A DNA stretch of 64,000 nucleotides from Pempheris klunzingeri. Taxonomy: Eukaryota; Chordata; Actinopteri; Acropomatiformes; Pempheridae. The DNA is taken from contig NC_092026.1 of the NCBI RefSeq assembly GCF_042242105.1, positions 23,450,191 to 23,514,190 on the forward strand. The letters run 5' to 3'. The notes under the pieces are model-generated. The model was not told where the DNA came from, searched no databases, and saw nothing but the letters and a program-made list of their open reading frames with translations. The position numbers and the translations under genes are program-made. Positions 29,904 to 61,500 of this stretch are shown here, piece by piece. Within the stretch, counting starts at the first letter, position 1; every line of letters starts with the position of its first letter.

Positions 29904-31219
29904 CTATAACAACACAGAACCACAAAAAACACAGATTTACAATGACTTCAGTACCCTCTACATCATCTCTAACGTAAAAAATGCTTCATGTTGTATCAGA
30001 GTACTGTACATCCTGGTGGTTGGTTTAGTTTGGCTGAGATGGCTGCTTCTTTACATTTCCTCTTCTCCATCTTCAACTCATTTCCAATTCCTGCGTCATC
30101 CTCTCCTGTCACTTCCTTTTCACTGCTGTCAGGCGCTTTGCTCATTCCTTCTACCCTCCCCTCCACAGTCCCCCCCACAGACCAGCAAAGATCAGTGTAG
30201 TATCACTGCACAGCCGAGTCTATGAAGCTGGACTGAAAATAGTTGAGTTGAGCTGCCAGGAAGTTTTTTTTCTTGGCATTGTGGGAGTTTGACTTATTTC
30301 CTAATGGGAAAAGCTGTGAGCTTGTGCCTGTCCCACATTCACCCCTTCCGTCACCCCCTCTATCCTTCCTTCCAGCCAGGTTTGGTTGATTTTATCCAAA
30401 CAAAGCACAATGACTGAGTATAGATGCTACTTTGACCGCTGTCTTTATGTAGTTCACCTTATGTTTGACCCTCTTCTAATGGAGACCAGAATTATACAGG
30501 AGAAACGAAATGTCTCGGTCAGAGAGGAACTATTTGGATTAACCAGTCATCTCTAAGGTGTTCCAGCTCCTCAGAGCTAGAGGACTTAGCCGAGGAACCG
30601 TTTTGGCACTAAGAGAACAGGAGTGATGAATGTGGATGGAAGTTGTGGCTATTATGAGATCACATCATCAGAATTTCCAACAAACAGTTAATGCACTTCT
30701 AAAGACATTAAGACAAATATGACAGTGTGAAATGTGTATTGTTGTTTCTTTTACTCGTCACATCAGAGGACTTCCTGTGCAATGCAGGTGTTATTTGGGT
30801 TAAAGTGGAATATTGAATGACTTGTCTGGATGGACGTGGACATATGCTTCTTCTCCCTTCACTTTTCCAACCTTAACCACTGCATCAACTTCTCAGAGGG
30901 TGCGAGCACAGCCGAAGAACTCTGCTAACTTGAATTGAACTCATACCACACAGGATTTTCCTGTGGAAGTAAATATAACAGCAACAACCATACAAAGAAC
31001 CCATACAAATCCGGTGACGTCAGCTGCACTTGTGCCAAATTGCCCCTACCAACAGAGCACAGACGCAAAGAAAGAGAAAAAGAAAAAAGGGGGAATGAAG
31101 GATGAAAAGTGAGATTGTTGGTAGTAGGAAATTCTTATTGCCACAGTCCCTGTTGCTATTTCTGCAGGATAATCCTCTGACCACTGCATCCCTGTATGGG
31201 TTCTGAGAGCAGGATGGAA
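28911..31219. other. Region downstream of the xkr4 stop
   Basis: No further exon is visible. A CA repeat lies at about 29863-29901. It may be part of the xkr4 3' UTR. Confidence 0.4.
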
Positions 31220-49910
<18,691 letters not shown>

Positions 49911-50340
49911 TATTAGAAGCTGGTGTTCTCACTCTGTTATTCTCCTCCGTCCCTCCCCTCCTCCTCCTCTCTTCTGCCCCTGCCTCTCTCCGTCGACACC
50001 CTTCTGCGCGTCTCTCCTCCTCCTCCTCCTCCTCCTCCTCTCTGGGCAGGTCTAGCTCCTCGACGCTGCCGCCTGCTCATAATACAGAACTAATGGAGAA
50101 AAGGAGCCCGCACACAGCCCCCTGCTCGCTCCCATGTCCGGGTCCGGATCGAGTGTTGGACTGGATGACCTGCTCACATCCAGGGCTGCTCCGCTTGGTC
50201 CCCCCCCCCACCTGCAGACAGCCTACCCGAACGGATCCTGCTCCTGCGGCTTGTCGCTCTGTGCCCTCGGTGTGTGCTGGAGCTGTGACAGATGTGGAGG
50301 ATGGAGGTGGAAGCAGAGGAAGGCTGCAGCCATCTGCCTC
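49911..50340 (-). promoter_or_regulatory. xkr4 promoter and 5' UTR region
   Basis: GC- and CpG-rich sequence continues from exon 1 (49216-49910) to about 50.3 kb, typical of a neural-gene CpG island. The CTC repeats (about 50010-50040) would give GAG repeats in the 5' UTR. No TATA box is obvious. Confidence 0.5.
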
Positions 50341-50387
50341 TTCCACGGCACCGACTGAAAACTATGACATCATCCTCCCTGACGCTC

Positions 50388-50458
50388 CCTCTCTGCCTCT
50401 GCCTGTCTCTCTGCCTCTGCCTGTCTCTCTGCCTCTGCCTGTCTCTCTGCCTCTCAGC
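50388..50458. repeat. 18-bp tandem repeat
   Basis: Four copies of a CTCTGCCTCTGCCTGTCT unit upstream of xkr4. Confidence 0.9.
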
Positions 50459-50601
50459 TGTTTGCACACCACCTGAGATCCATTACAGCACAGAGTGAAG
50501 ACCAGGCGTGTTGAGATCCTCTGATGAGGGCTAACAAACGTGTCTGGTAGTCTGCCTGTCAGCATGCAACCTGTCATGTGAAATAAGGACAGAAGACATG
50601 C

Positions 50602-50603
<2 letters not shown>

Positions 50604-50639
<36 letters not shown>
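50604..50639. repeat. 36-nt poly-C homopolymer
   Basis: An unbroken run of C. Such runs are prone to sequencing and assembly error, so the length is uncertain. Confidence 0.9.
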
Positions 50640-50911
50640 AGGCCCCAGACTGGGTCCCAGCACCAGGGGCAGATCCTGCTCAAGGTTCATTGTCCCCATC
50701 CTCACCCCCCCACAGTCCACCATGGAGGTCCCTTTTCTTGTGTAACATAATGGACCAGAACTACAAAATCCCGTGTTGTGACTGACAAATGACTTGACTT
50801 TGAAAAGCTGTGGAGAAAGTGATTAGAGAGCAGGCAGAAGTGTTAGAAGTACACATGGGTGCAGCGGTTCGATGCTGTGTTCTCCCCCAGCAGTGACTCA
50901 AACAGTAAAAC

Positions 50912-50954
<43 letters not shown>

Positions 50955-52470
50955 TGTTCTGGCAGGCAGAGAGCGGCATCATGAGAGGAGCTGAGCAGAA
51001 AAAGAAAGAAACAGCCCTCTTATGACTGCAGTCCCAATATTATTACTGTTTCTGATCATTTATTTGATTTATTAATTCTTTATCTTCACAGGGGTAAAAG
51101 TATGAGGCATAAAGTGATGCCACACTTTTAAAATAACACTAAACACACACTCAGTTAGAGAATACAGACAGAAAGACACCAGGTTATTCATGACTACATG
51201 ACTGCTCCCTCCTCAAGAATACTTCCAGTCTGTATCTGAAGTGATCCCAGTCAGGATCCAGTTGGACTCATGCAGGTATTCCCATGTTGGTCCCCTGAAC
51301 AGAAAAGACCAAATGAGGATTTATGTAAGAGCTCCTTACAGCTCCGTCTGGATGCTCCATGTTAGCCCCCAACTCTTAGTAAACTAGTGCACATATCAAC
51401 ACACTACAACTTAACGAGGAGTTGAAGTGTGTGTGTTAGGGAACAGGATTGTGTTTCCTGCTCTCATGTATTGCTGATGTTAATCTTTCTAATAAAACGT
51501 GCTCTCACTTCATTCTCTTGTGCTTCTTCCTCATCTGCACTCTGAATTCTGTTGCAGTGACACAGTGGTCCGAGACGTCATCACAAACACTGATTAGTTG
51601 TCTGATCTTACGTATGTATGTATGTATGTTGCTGATGTTACCATTTCAAGCTCACAAAGTGCTTCGTCTCTCTGCTTGTGGAAATGTAGAAGGAAATGTA
51701 AAAGCTGAAAGCCGTCCTTAGTCTCCGTCACACTCGTCAGAATGGGCTGAATCAACGTGAGCGAGCTCAGACGTTGATCAGCAGCAGTAGAAACGTGGCT
51801 GGAACGATGGCAAAGTAAGACATTTGTGCCTATTGTTCTCTCTGCAGTTTGAGGCAGACACTGCAGCACAAGAAGCTTCTATGACTTACAAAAATGTAAA
51901 TATGAGCTTGTGAATGAAGCAGAGCCCCCCAGCACTGAAACAGAACACATGAGTCCAGTAGGACTGGGACACAATGTCACACTGACAGCAGCACAGGGCT
52001 GCACTGAGGGAAAAGACAACAGTTTTCCATATCTAATATTAGATTTTTCACATTAGGTCACAGTTTTGAAGCCAGAAGTAAAATGATGAGATTTTAAATT
52101 CAGACTCAAGTGGTCCTATTGGAGATCCTCAGCTGTCACAGCAGCCAGCAACAGTTTCCATTGAGACCTTTCTAGATCTGAAGGCTCACATATGTCCAGT
52201 ACACATTTTACTCTCTGTAAACTGTTTTCTTTCATAGGAGAACTCAATAAACACAATAAAACATTTAGGGGGTGGACACAATAACAGCACATTAAATTGC
52301 ATGGTAGAGAGCCACCTCACTCCTGTGTGGCTCATTCTGCCTCCGTGCGCTTCTATAGAGCCTTGCAGCCATTCTCCGTCCTCTCCTGTCATCCACTCAG
52401 TATATTCACTAGCCCCCTTTTCATCAGTTAGTCGCCAGATCGCCAGTGTTGCTTTGTGCCGTAGCTTTCC
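50640..52470. other. Spacer between xkr4 and rnf31, first part
   Basis: A GT repeat lies at about 50914-50953 and a short GTAT repeat near 51611-51630. No exon is recognised. Confidence 0.5.
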
Positions 52471-52474
52471 GAAG

Positions 52475-52619
52475 GCAGGTGTGTCTCAGGAGGTAGAGTG
52501 GGTTCTCCACTGATTGGAAGATTGGTGATTTAATCCCCACCTCCTCCAGTCCACGTGTTCAAGCGTTCTTGGGAAAAATACTGAATCCCAAATTGCTCCT
52601 TAAGGCTGCGCCTTCAGTT

Positions 52620-52650
<31 letters not shown>

Positions 52651-52775
52651 CTGTGCTCCTCCTGAAGAGCAAGTTGGCACCTTGCAGGGTAGAAACGTGA
52701 GGGAATGTGTGAATGTGAATGTAGAAGTCATTTAAATGGTCGAGCAGAAACACTGTACAAGTGCTTTCCATTACC
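52475..52775 (+). repeat. tRNA-derived SINE-like repeat, copy 5 (family A, diverged, with GT insert)
   Basis: Box-A-like TGTCTCAGGAGGTAGAG, then a diverged box B and 'gttcttgggaaaaatactga'. It is interrupted by a GT repeat (about 52621-52651) before 'catttaaatggtcgagcag'. Confidence 0.5.
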
Positions 52776-52789
52776 ATTCTAGCCTCATC

Positions 52790-54830
52790 CGCCTGAACCC
52801 GGCTGCCTGCCTGCACCTGTTCACCTGTGGATTCTCCACTACTTCTGTTTGGACCTGCTGCCTTTGTCTGTATCATCATCTTATTTCTAAAATTACTGAA
52901 CTATTTTGCCTGGTTGTCTGCATTTGGGTCATTTTCCTTGCTGCCTGGAACACATGGTGCAAATGTCAGATCCACCAGTTTTCTGCCTGCCCCGCACCGA
53001 AGATGCCCCTGCACTCCAGGTGCGAGCCAGCCACCTGTCCAGCATCCTCTCCCAAGCTTAAGCTCCTTGGCCACCCTCCTGAATGGTTTCACTGATTCCT
53101 CCAGCCTAAATATCTCCCCTCCAGACCACACCCCAGTGTTCCAGGAGAAGCCATACCCAGCGGCCTTACCTTCTGGTCATCCACTGAAGGAACTTCTCTA
53201 GTCAGCTGCCCACCTGAACTCTCCTGCCATGTCTGTCTTCAGCTCCCAGCCCAGCTGCCCCACCTCTCCTGCCTTTGTTTCCCACCCGAGGTCTCATACT
53301 GTACTGTTATCCAGTCCAAACGCTGCCTTGCTCCAGTCCCTCGGGAGCACAGCTGTACTCTCGTGCACAGATGGATCCACCGGCCTCCTCTGAATCTGTA
53401 CCTCTGCCCGCCTCAGGGTGTATAGGGAGAAAAACACTTTGTTGTCCAGGAGGAAATCTATAAAATGTAGTGAAGTATTATAAACGTTTAAAACTGCTCT
53501 ATGCCTGAAATCACACATGGTGCCATAGAACCTCCAGCCCTGCTATCGCTTCATCTCATTGAAGGTCCTTTAATGTGTCATTTTACAACCCTTTATGCCA
53601 CACACTTAGAACACACTACTAACTTTATGGTAGAACATCATCAAATATAAAATAATATATACAATTACTTACATACGTGTTTACACCAAGGGAGTCCTCA
53701 ATCATCTCACTATATTTGAGCAGCAAGGACCGCTGACGTACTTTGATGTCTCTGGAAGGATGTGGGCAGGAGCAGTTCTTAACTTCCTGTTGCTTGGCCA
53801 GCCTGGTCCCATTTTGTCAACTCCACATTCCCGTGACTGCAGCCCTCAATCCAGGGCGGGTTAGCGTGGATCTGCTCCCGGTGAATCAGCAGTACGCCAT
53901 GGTCTGGCTGCTGTTGTTACTAGTTGCGCTGAAGATCAGTTAACTTCCGCTGGGGCAGCAATAGATTATGCTGGACGCTACAGTGAGTCGTTATCACTCC
54001 TGAGATACACAGTGATATCATGAGGGAGACACACAATACCTACAGCAGTGTTAACATCACATCACTGCTGTTATTTCTGTTAAGTTTTGAATGTTTTAGA
54101 TGACAATAAGGGCCAACTCTTACATACTGCACCTTTAACCTGTTAACAAAATAACAGGAACACTCATATTGCACACGACTACAAATCATGACCATAACGA
54201 TGACGCGTCAGCCTCAGGTCAGGCATGTGTGACACAGAAGAAGCTGAGGCATCATGAGTCTATCATCACCATTTATTGTGATTTAAAACAGAACAATGAC
54301 AGACATGCGGTAATCACAGGATTCTACCTGTGTGCATAACAAGATCATTTAGTGAGGTGAGTGGGATAACCAGCCAGCTCAGCTCACCTTGGTAACACAT
54401 GCTTCATGCCACAGAGGGTTCATCTCAGAGGATCACATGAATCCCTGCAGAAAGCCTGTGACAGCTGACCAATCAGATGACTGGCCGTGTCTACAGGTCC
54501 CTGACAGGGACAAGAGTGCTGAGTTTACAGTAAATAATAAATCCAGTAATAGAGAGCAAAAGACTTTCCATTATGATGATGTCAGAGATAGAGGGAATAT
54601 TTCACATGTTGCCATCAGTGCACGCTGGGTTTAATTACAGCTGAAGAATGACAGTCATAAAAACAGTGGATGCTGACTGTGTCACTTCTTTACACTCTCA
54701 CTCATCCTGCAGCTCAGGACAACACGAAGCAACTCAGTGATTATTAAATGTTTCAAGACTCAATGAGATGAGAGACTGGATATAAAAAGTACATCCCGTT
54801 ACTTCAACATTATGGCCACGTTGACGTAGT
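52790..54830. other. Spacer between xkr4 and rnf31, second part
   Basis: 52790-53460 is pyrimidine-rich and includes a 'gtctgcatttgggtcatttt' phrase common in fish retroelement ends, so it may be an old repeat. The remainder shows nothing recognisable. Confidence 0.35.
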
Positions 54831-54834
54831 ACAA

Positions 54835-54840
54835 TTTATT
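54835..54840 (-). terminator. Candidate rnf31 polyadenylation signal
   Basis: AATAAA on the minus strand, 230 nt past the rnf31 stop. It is the closest such hexamer I noticed. Confidence 0.45.
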
Positions 54841-55069
54841 TTTCTTTGAGCATTTTTGATTGAGCTGTCTGTTTTTCATCTCTAACTCAGTGTTGTGTCT
54901 TTGACCTGCTGAATATTACTTCAGGAGGTTGCATAGTTCCTGGGGTTTTCTATTATTTCATATTAGATAACCTAAAGGAAACTCTTCTCATTCTGGCTCT
55001 TGTAGCTGAGATGGAAGGTTAAAGGTTGACATGATCACAAGTGTGGAAAATAGGACATGAGTGTGTTCG

Positions 55070-55538
55070 TTATTTCTTGCGTGGCACCTTGTCGCCGAGC
55101 GGCACTTCATCCATCAGTTTCTGAGGAGAGATCACAGAGGGATGCTAGTGGAGCCGTAACCAAACACAGAAAACAAACTATATACAAGATATAACAACGA
55201 GCTTTTGTCATTTTGTACTCCATCTATAAGCAGACCTTCATGAAAATCAATTATTTTCTGTAAATCTGAGAGCTAAGTCTCCCTCGGACAGTAGTGTTCT
55301 ACAGCAGGAACATGTTGGTGTGCAAAGCTGAATCAGAATAGTTTGAGTTCTGTCAGACACAGATTGAAAATGAACATGACCATAAATCTGTGGAGAAATC
55401 CTAGAAAGAAGCACCTGCATAAGTTGACTGGAGCCGTCACGTTTGCAAGTTGCACTCCAATAGCTGTTAAGATGCTTACTAGTGGACCAGCAGTCCCACA
55501 CTGCCATCCAGCCGTGGTGCCGACGTGACTAAGACAAT

Positions 55539-55591
<53 letters not shown>

Positions 55592-58500
55592 CTCAAGCAG
55601 TCTGCTGTAGTAGGTGAAGCTGTCCTCTCCGTCGCTGCGAGCTTCGTCCACCTTGTATCTCCTGCAGGCCAACAGTAGCTCGTTGGAGCTGAACAGGGGA
55701 GCGGGGTCAATAGAGTGGCTGTTGATCAGGCTGACCAGGTACTCCCGGTAATGCTTCCTGAATACCAGAACGGCACCACGTTAGCAGGAAAACACAGTAG
55801 AACAAAGCTCTGATTTGATGGTAACAGATGAAAAGTCAGAATGAGATGTTGAGGTGTTATCTGTTAAAGAGAAACAACTCTTCTGGAGCTTTGGCCATCC
55901 TTTGTACACGTTATGGTACCATCCTACCTAGTCCTACTGCTGAACTTTAATTAACCTCAGCTGCACAGAGAACCACAGAACATCACTTATCCTGCAGGAA
56001 AGCATAATGTACATTTCCACAGCACTAATTCATCATACTTCCCACTCTGCTGCTCTCACTGCCTTTAAAACCTTAGGGAACAGTCATTCCAGCGGAGCAG
56101 CAAGGGTCTCTGTTTGTAGCTTGGTGTTATAATCAAATAACTCACTGACAGTAGTTTAACAGTATGAAACTACAATTGGCATGGCTCTGTTGTATTGATG
56201 GAATTAGTGCTGTGGAAGTGCACTAAATGTATCATGTGAGCTGTTTTAGAACAAGGAATTCACCCAACTGTTTTACACCGACTTTGTCAGTGACAGACTA
56301 ACTGGGCAATTTATGGTAATTAGTTTCCGTCTCTTAGACCTGGGGACACAATGACTTCACTAGACAGCTTTACAATAACAGTCACACAGGGCGACAAACA
56401 CCAGCGCTCAGAGCAGGCAGGGAAGTGAACACGAGCACTGCTATCACACTGAGTGACTTTTTCTCTGTATTCTTTCACAATGTTGTGAGGACAAATTCAT
56501 TCAGATGTATTCTCCTCTGTGTACTTGTGTCCACTACAGTATAACAGTGTGAAGTCATGTAATAACGTTTATTATGGACGCCAGGTTCTCTGAACGTATT
56601 TGATTACAATTTTAACGGCATTTCAGACCATTTTAATACCTCTAAGAGGAAAAAATAATACTGTTACTGCTGCAAGACAAACTAGACTACGATACTCGAG
56701 AGGAGTCGAGATGAAAACAACATCCCTGTACATTTATGCACATAAAGCACATAAACACAGGAGGGCACTGGAGAAACTTAAAAACCTATTTATTATGGAC
56801 TTTTGGCCTATAATCACAAATCTGTGTACATAAGACAATCTCATCACGGTATTCACTGTATACTCTACTGTGTTGTTTTGAACTGGGCAGTGATCTAGGT
56901 TTATAGTGGCTTACTGGATTTATGGAACGGAGGGTAAAAGTACAACTACTGGCTTCTAACTCAAGTGGACTGTGGAGTACACATCAGGAGTGTGATGACC
57001 ATGACTGTGGTGAAGGACATTGTTAGGATCACTTTAGGAACTATTTCAGGAACAATAGAAACATTGACAGCCTGTGAGAATCCATCCGACTATACAGCGC
57101 ACCACTGCTGAGTGAACAAACCTGGAATAAGGATATTTACAAAAACAGAGAAATGTTTCAGAATTTTTCTTTGTGTCAACTCACACAAATAAGGGGAGCA
57201 CAATATAAAAGGCCTTGTTATTGGGAGCAAAGGGCTGACGGAACCACAAAAGCATGACAGACAGACAGACAGAGGCATGATCACTCAAAAGGGTTGCACA
57301 AAGGTGATCATTTATTGAACCTGGGGAGTCCTAATGACTCAGAGGCCTAAGCCACATACTGTAGCATGTGTGACTGATAAAACCGTCATACTCGCAGAGT
57401 CCAGCATGTCCGGGTTGGGTCTGAGCTCCACAGGCTGAATCTGTCTGCTGCCCTCCCTCATCCTTCTGCTCTATTACTCCACACAGACCTGAACAAATAA
57501 AAGAGGACAAAGAGCAGGGGGACAAAAGAGGAACAGTCATAGAAACGGTATGATATGGCTGCTAGTAATGTATGAATGGCTACAAAAACTGTCACAGCAA
57601 TCCAAAAACTAGGTGTTGATTCAGTGAAGTGACTGAGCTACAGACCGACACTGACATGCCTGCAGCCATGCAGATACATGTACTTCTCTCTGCACACCAC
57701 CATGACTTCCTACAGGAGGCCACTGAATGTGCTGGTCCAACCAATACAGTGATTAAACAGAGCCAGCTGCAGGTACGACAACACTCTGTACGGCTTTAGA
57801 TCTGTAGGGACTAAAGACTGTGTGTGACTACTCCACTAGATTTATTACAAAAACACAATCAGTGATCCAAATATAAAGAAAGCCTTACCAAACCAAAATG
57901 TGTATCTGCCCGTGACAGGACAACAACTTAAGTTAATGTTCTACCACCAACATTAGCATTAGTTTTTGTACTGCTCTAAATCTGCCTTATATTGTCATTC
58001 ACTCATTTGATCATGTGAAAATGTGTTTGGGGCAGGATCATGACATCTGTGCCAGAAAACAGGTTGTAAAAGGCTTTGCTAGTCCATTTGTCAAAAAGGT
58101 TTGAATGTCATGTGTTGCTGATTTTATGACTCTTAATGATTGTCATTTGTGCACCAGCTGATTAAATCGAATTCATAAGATCACAGATGCCCCCCCCCAC
58201 CTTTATGGGTGCTTTTTAAAAGTTTTTAACCAGACAAAAGGTGAAGGCAGGGTCACTGCAGGGTTACATCTCACCCCCTTGTCTTCGCACTGGAATGACA
58301 ACCAAAACAGTCATACATTTAATCATGTACATATAGATGTAGAAAATAACTAGATGTAGAAAATAACTGTTTTCCCTGCATGCCACTGGGGGAAGCAAGT
58401 ATTTCATCTGAGTGTGTAGTATCATTTAAGTGAGCATTTGGCTGCATTTAACTCAGTGTCAGTGACATTATTCATACCAACACCTTCTCCACTGGTTTCC

Positions 58501-61500
58501 CTCTGTTTCTCTCTTGATATAAATGTGATGTCCGAAATATTACAAGCAGTAGAACACAATGCAATTTAACAGCAGCGCAAACTACGACCTCAACAATGAC
58601 CATAAAGTTAACAAAAGGATTCCAACAATAATGAAGATAACAACCCTCACACATGCCCACATGTATACAACTATAAATGTGTGAGACCTGCCCTACCTGT
58701 CTGTGTTCCAGGAGGAGGTTCAGTGTTGAAGGCCACTCCGTTATTCTGTGAGTGACAGAGAAAGACTCTCATTACTTACCTTACATCATACATCTTAACA
58801 CTGTTTACTATGATGGGTTACAAAAAAGGAAAGACAGCAGAATACACAGAAGACATAAAACACAAATCAACAAATGAAACAACAGCAAGGTAGGAAACGT
58901 AGCAACAGTTCACAAAAAATGATAAAAACATTAAACTAAAACATTTTAGCAAACACAGTAACATCAGCAAAACATAACTACGGCAACAACAAACCTCAAC
59001 TGAACATTTAACAGAAGACAAAACATAAAACTACATAACAGAAACAATATATAGACAGCACAACATTTTAGAAGACAGAGCAAAACAGAATACACAACAT
59101 TCCTCAAACCACAGCACTTCAAGGAGGTAGACACGATCATCGTGGTTTGTCACTGAACACGACCCAAATGAATTGAAAGTAGAACAGAAGTGCTGACTGG
59201 CCATGACTGTCTCAGGGGATCCTACTGGCCTTTATTTATTTGCCGTTTGTGTTCAAATAGTACCCAAATATAATTAGAGGCAGAGTTTACAAGGCTCATG
59301 GCAAGTCAACTAAAACAGTTAGTTTAGGATAAATGAATGCCGTTAACAGAATCTGTATTCATCATTCCTTCTCTCTTTCACTTCATTGTAAAGGCTGTTT
59401 TATGATGATTGGTGGCGTAAATAATAGCTAACGTTATGAAAATTTCACATATTTAAATGAAATGATTTTAAACTTCTCTGATAAACAATTATGTATTTTT
59501 GGCTATAAACCAACAAAGGCATTATTTCATGGCTATCAGAAACAAAAAAATGCTGGACTGTAATCCCATGTGTGTGGTGCCCTGCTGTTAATCTATCCAA
59601 TACCTCGTCACCATAACAAAACCAGCAGATTATGTTTCATAATGTCAGCTAACAGGCTCAGATTCCATTAAGAGAGGACATTATCACAATGATCACAACT
59701 TACACTGTTTCTAACCTCAATCACATATGTATGACAGTAATGTAACTTGCAAGCAAATAAATTATTGAACAAACGTACAAACCAGACAAAATGTACCTTG
59801 AAAAAGAGCTGAGAGCTTCAAGTGTGGTAACAATATGCATTCACATGCAGATGATATGCGTTTGTGTGTACCTGCAATAGAGCCTGCAGTCTGGAAGGTT
59901 CCCAGTCTCTCAAATAGAAGAGGCAGTCTCTGGGATGATGGGCATGTAATCCAGACACACTGCACTCATCCACAGCACAGGTCTGAGGAAGACAGAGGAC
60001 AGTCACCAGTTCACGTATGTCAGACATGACAAGCCACTTTGATTTGAAAAATGGTACAAAGGATGCATTAATGCACAGTTATAACTGAGACAGACTGTGT
60101 AGAGGTAACCTGGTGTCATGAGAATAATAACACAGTGTCATGAAACTGTGCTCTGACATGGTACGTCTTAAATTGGAGGCTGCAACATTTATGAACATGT
60201 GGCCTGCTGCCTTTCATACAGTACACTATAAAGCAACAGATATGGGAAGAGTCAGTCACTGATTTACTGATGTTCCCGCTTTAGACACATTAAATATTGA
60301 TTTCTGATGCTGGTTAGTGGTTAATTAAACACTTCATTTACATTTTAAGCATTGTTTTGTTATTACAGGTCAAATACTTACTTTGCTCTTGTTGACAAAA
60401 ATCGCCAACTCAGCAATGGAGTGACTTTCTGCCATAGAAAAACATGATTTCATATTTTCAACACCATGTCTAAGACCCACCTGTTTGTTTTTCTCCTCTA
60501 TCCTGTTTGCTGATGGAAACTAACATAATAAGAATTTCTCACAAGTCACCTGCTTTTTCCCCCCAGGCTTTGTGCCACCAGGCATTCAATTAAATCGTCT
60601 AATAGATACGTAAGAAGTTTGGGGAAATGTGGAGCTCCATTCTTGCTTGTGGCAGTAGTTTGATGAATGATTTTAATAGTTTGTTCCTTTTCTCGCTTTC
60701 TTTCTTTTTATTGTGCGACCATGTATTTTTGCTACAAACATTTTGCATGTGTGTTAGTGCTTCTTGCTATGTCAGAGCTATTTAACAAGCAAATACCTTT
60801 GTTCTGCAAACAGTGTTAAACACAGAGCAGGGCTGTGTTGAAGAACATTTCATCTATAAAAGACAATACTGTCTCAATCACAGCGTAAAAACAGGAGACA
60901 GGACAACAGTATGTGTCAGACTTACAGTGTGGAAAGGGTTGTTACAGCCACTGCAGAACTGGTAACGACACTGTGAGCAGCAGAAATGCATGCAGCCTCC
61001 TTTAGACAGCGCATACTGAAAGCGACAGTTAGGACAGGCTGGAGAGGAAGAGTGACAGGCAGGATGCGAATGGCGAGAAGGAGGAAGCGGGAAAACAGAA
61101 TGAGGCAGTGTCAGTACATTAGGGTAAATTATTCTGATCTAGTGTGCAGCAGCCCAGTTGCCAGTAGAAAATGTTTAATGTTTCTGCAAACTACGAATAT
61201 GTTGAATCTCAAAGTTTCTGAACCAAAAATATGTTATACTAACATTTCTAGATACAGGTATATCAACGTTGTGTTTTTTGATGGGATAGAATATGGGGTA
61301 GGCTATGAAATAACAGGGATAGTGACGGCTGGATCCAGGTTGTGGCCGACCGGCAATTCAAAATGGTGTAAGACCCACTGATGGCACACAGGCCAAAACA
61401 GTACAGGAACACACCCACAACACAATGCACTTCTGTAGGCCTGTACCATCCAAAACTGACAAAAAAAAGAACCCTTTAGTTCACAATATCAAAGGGAAAA

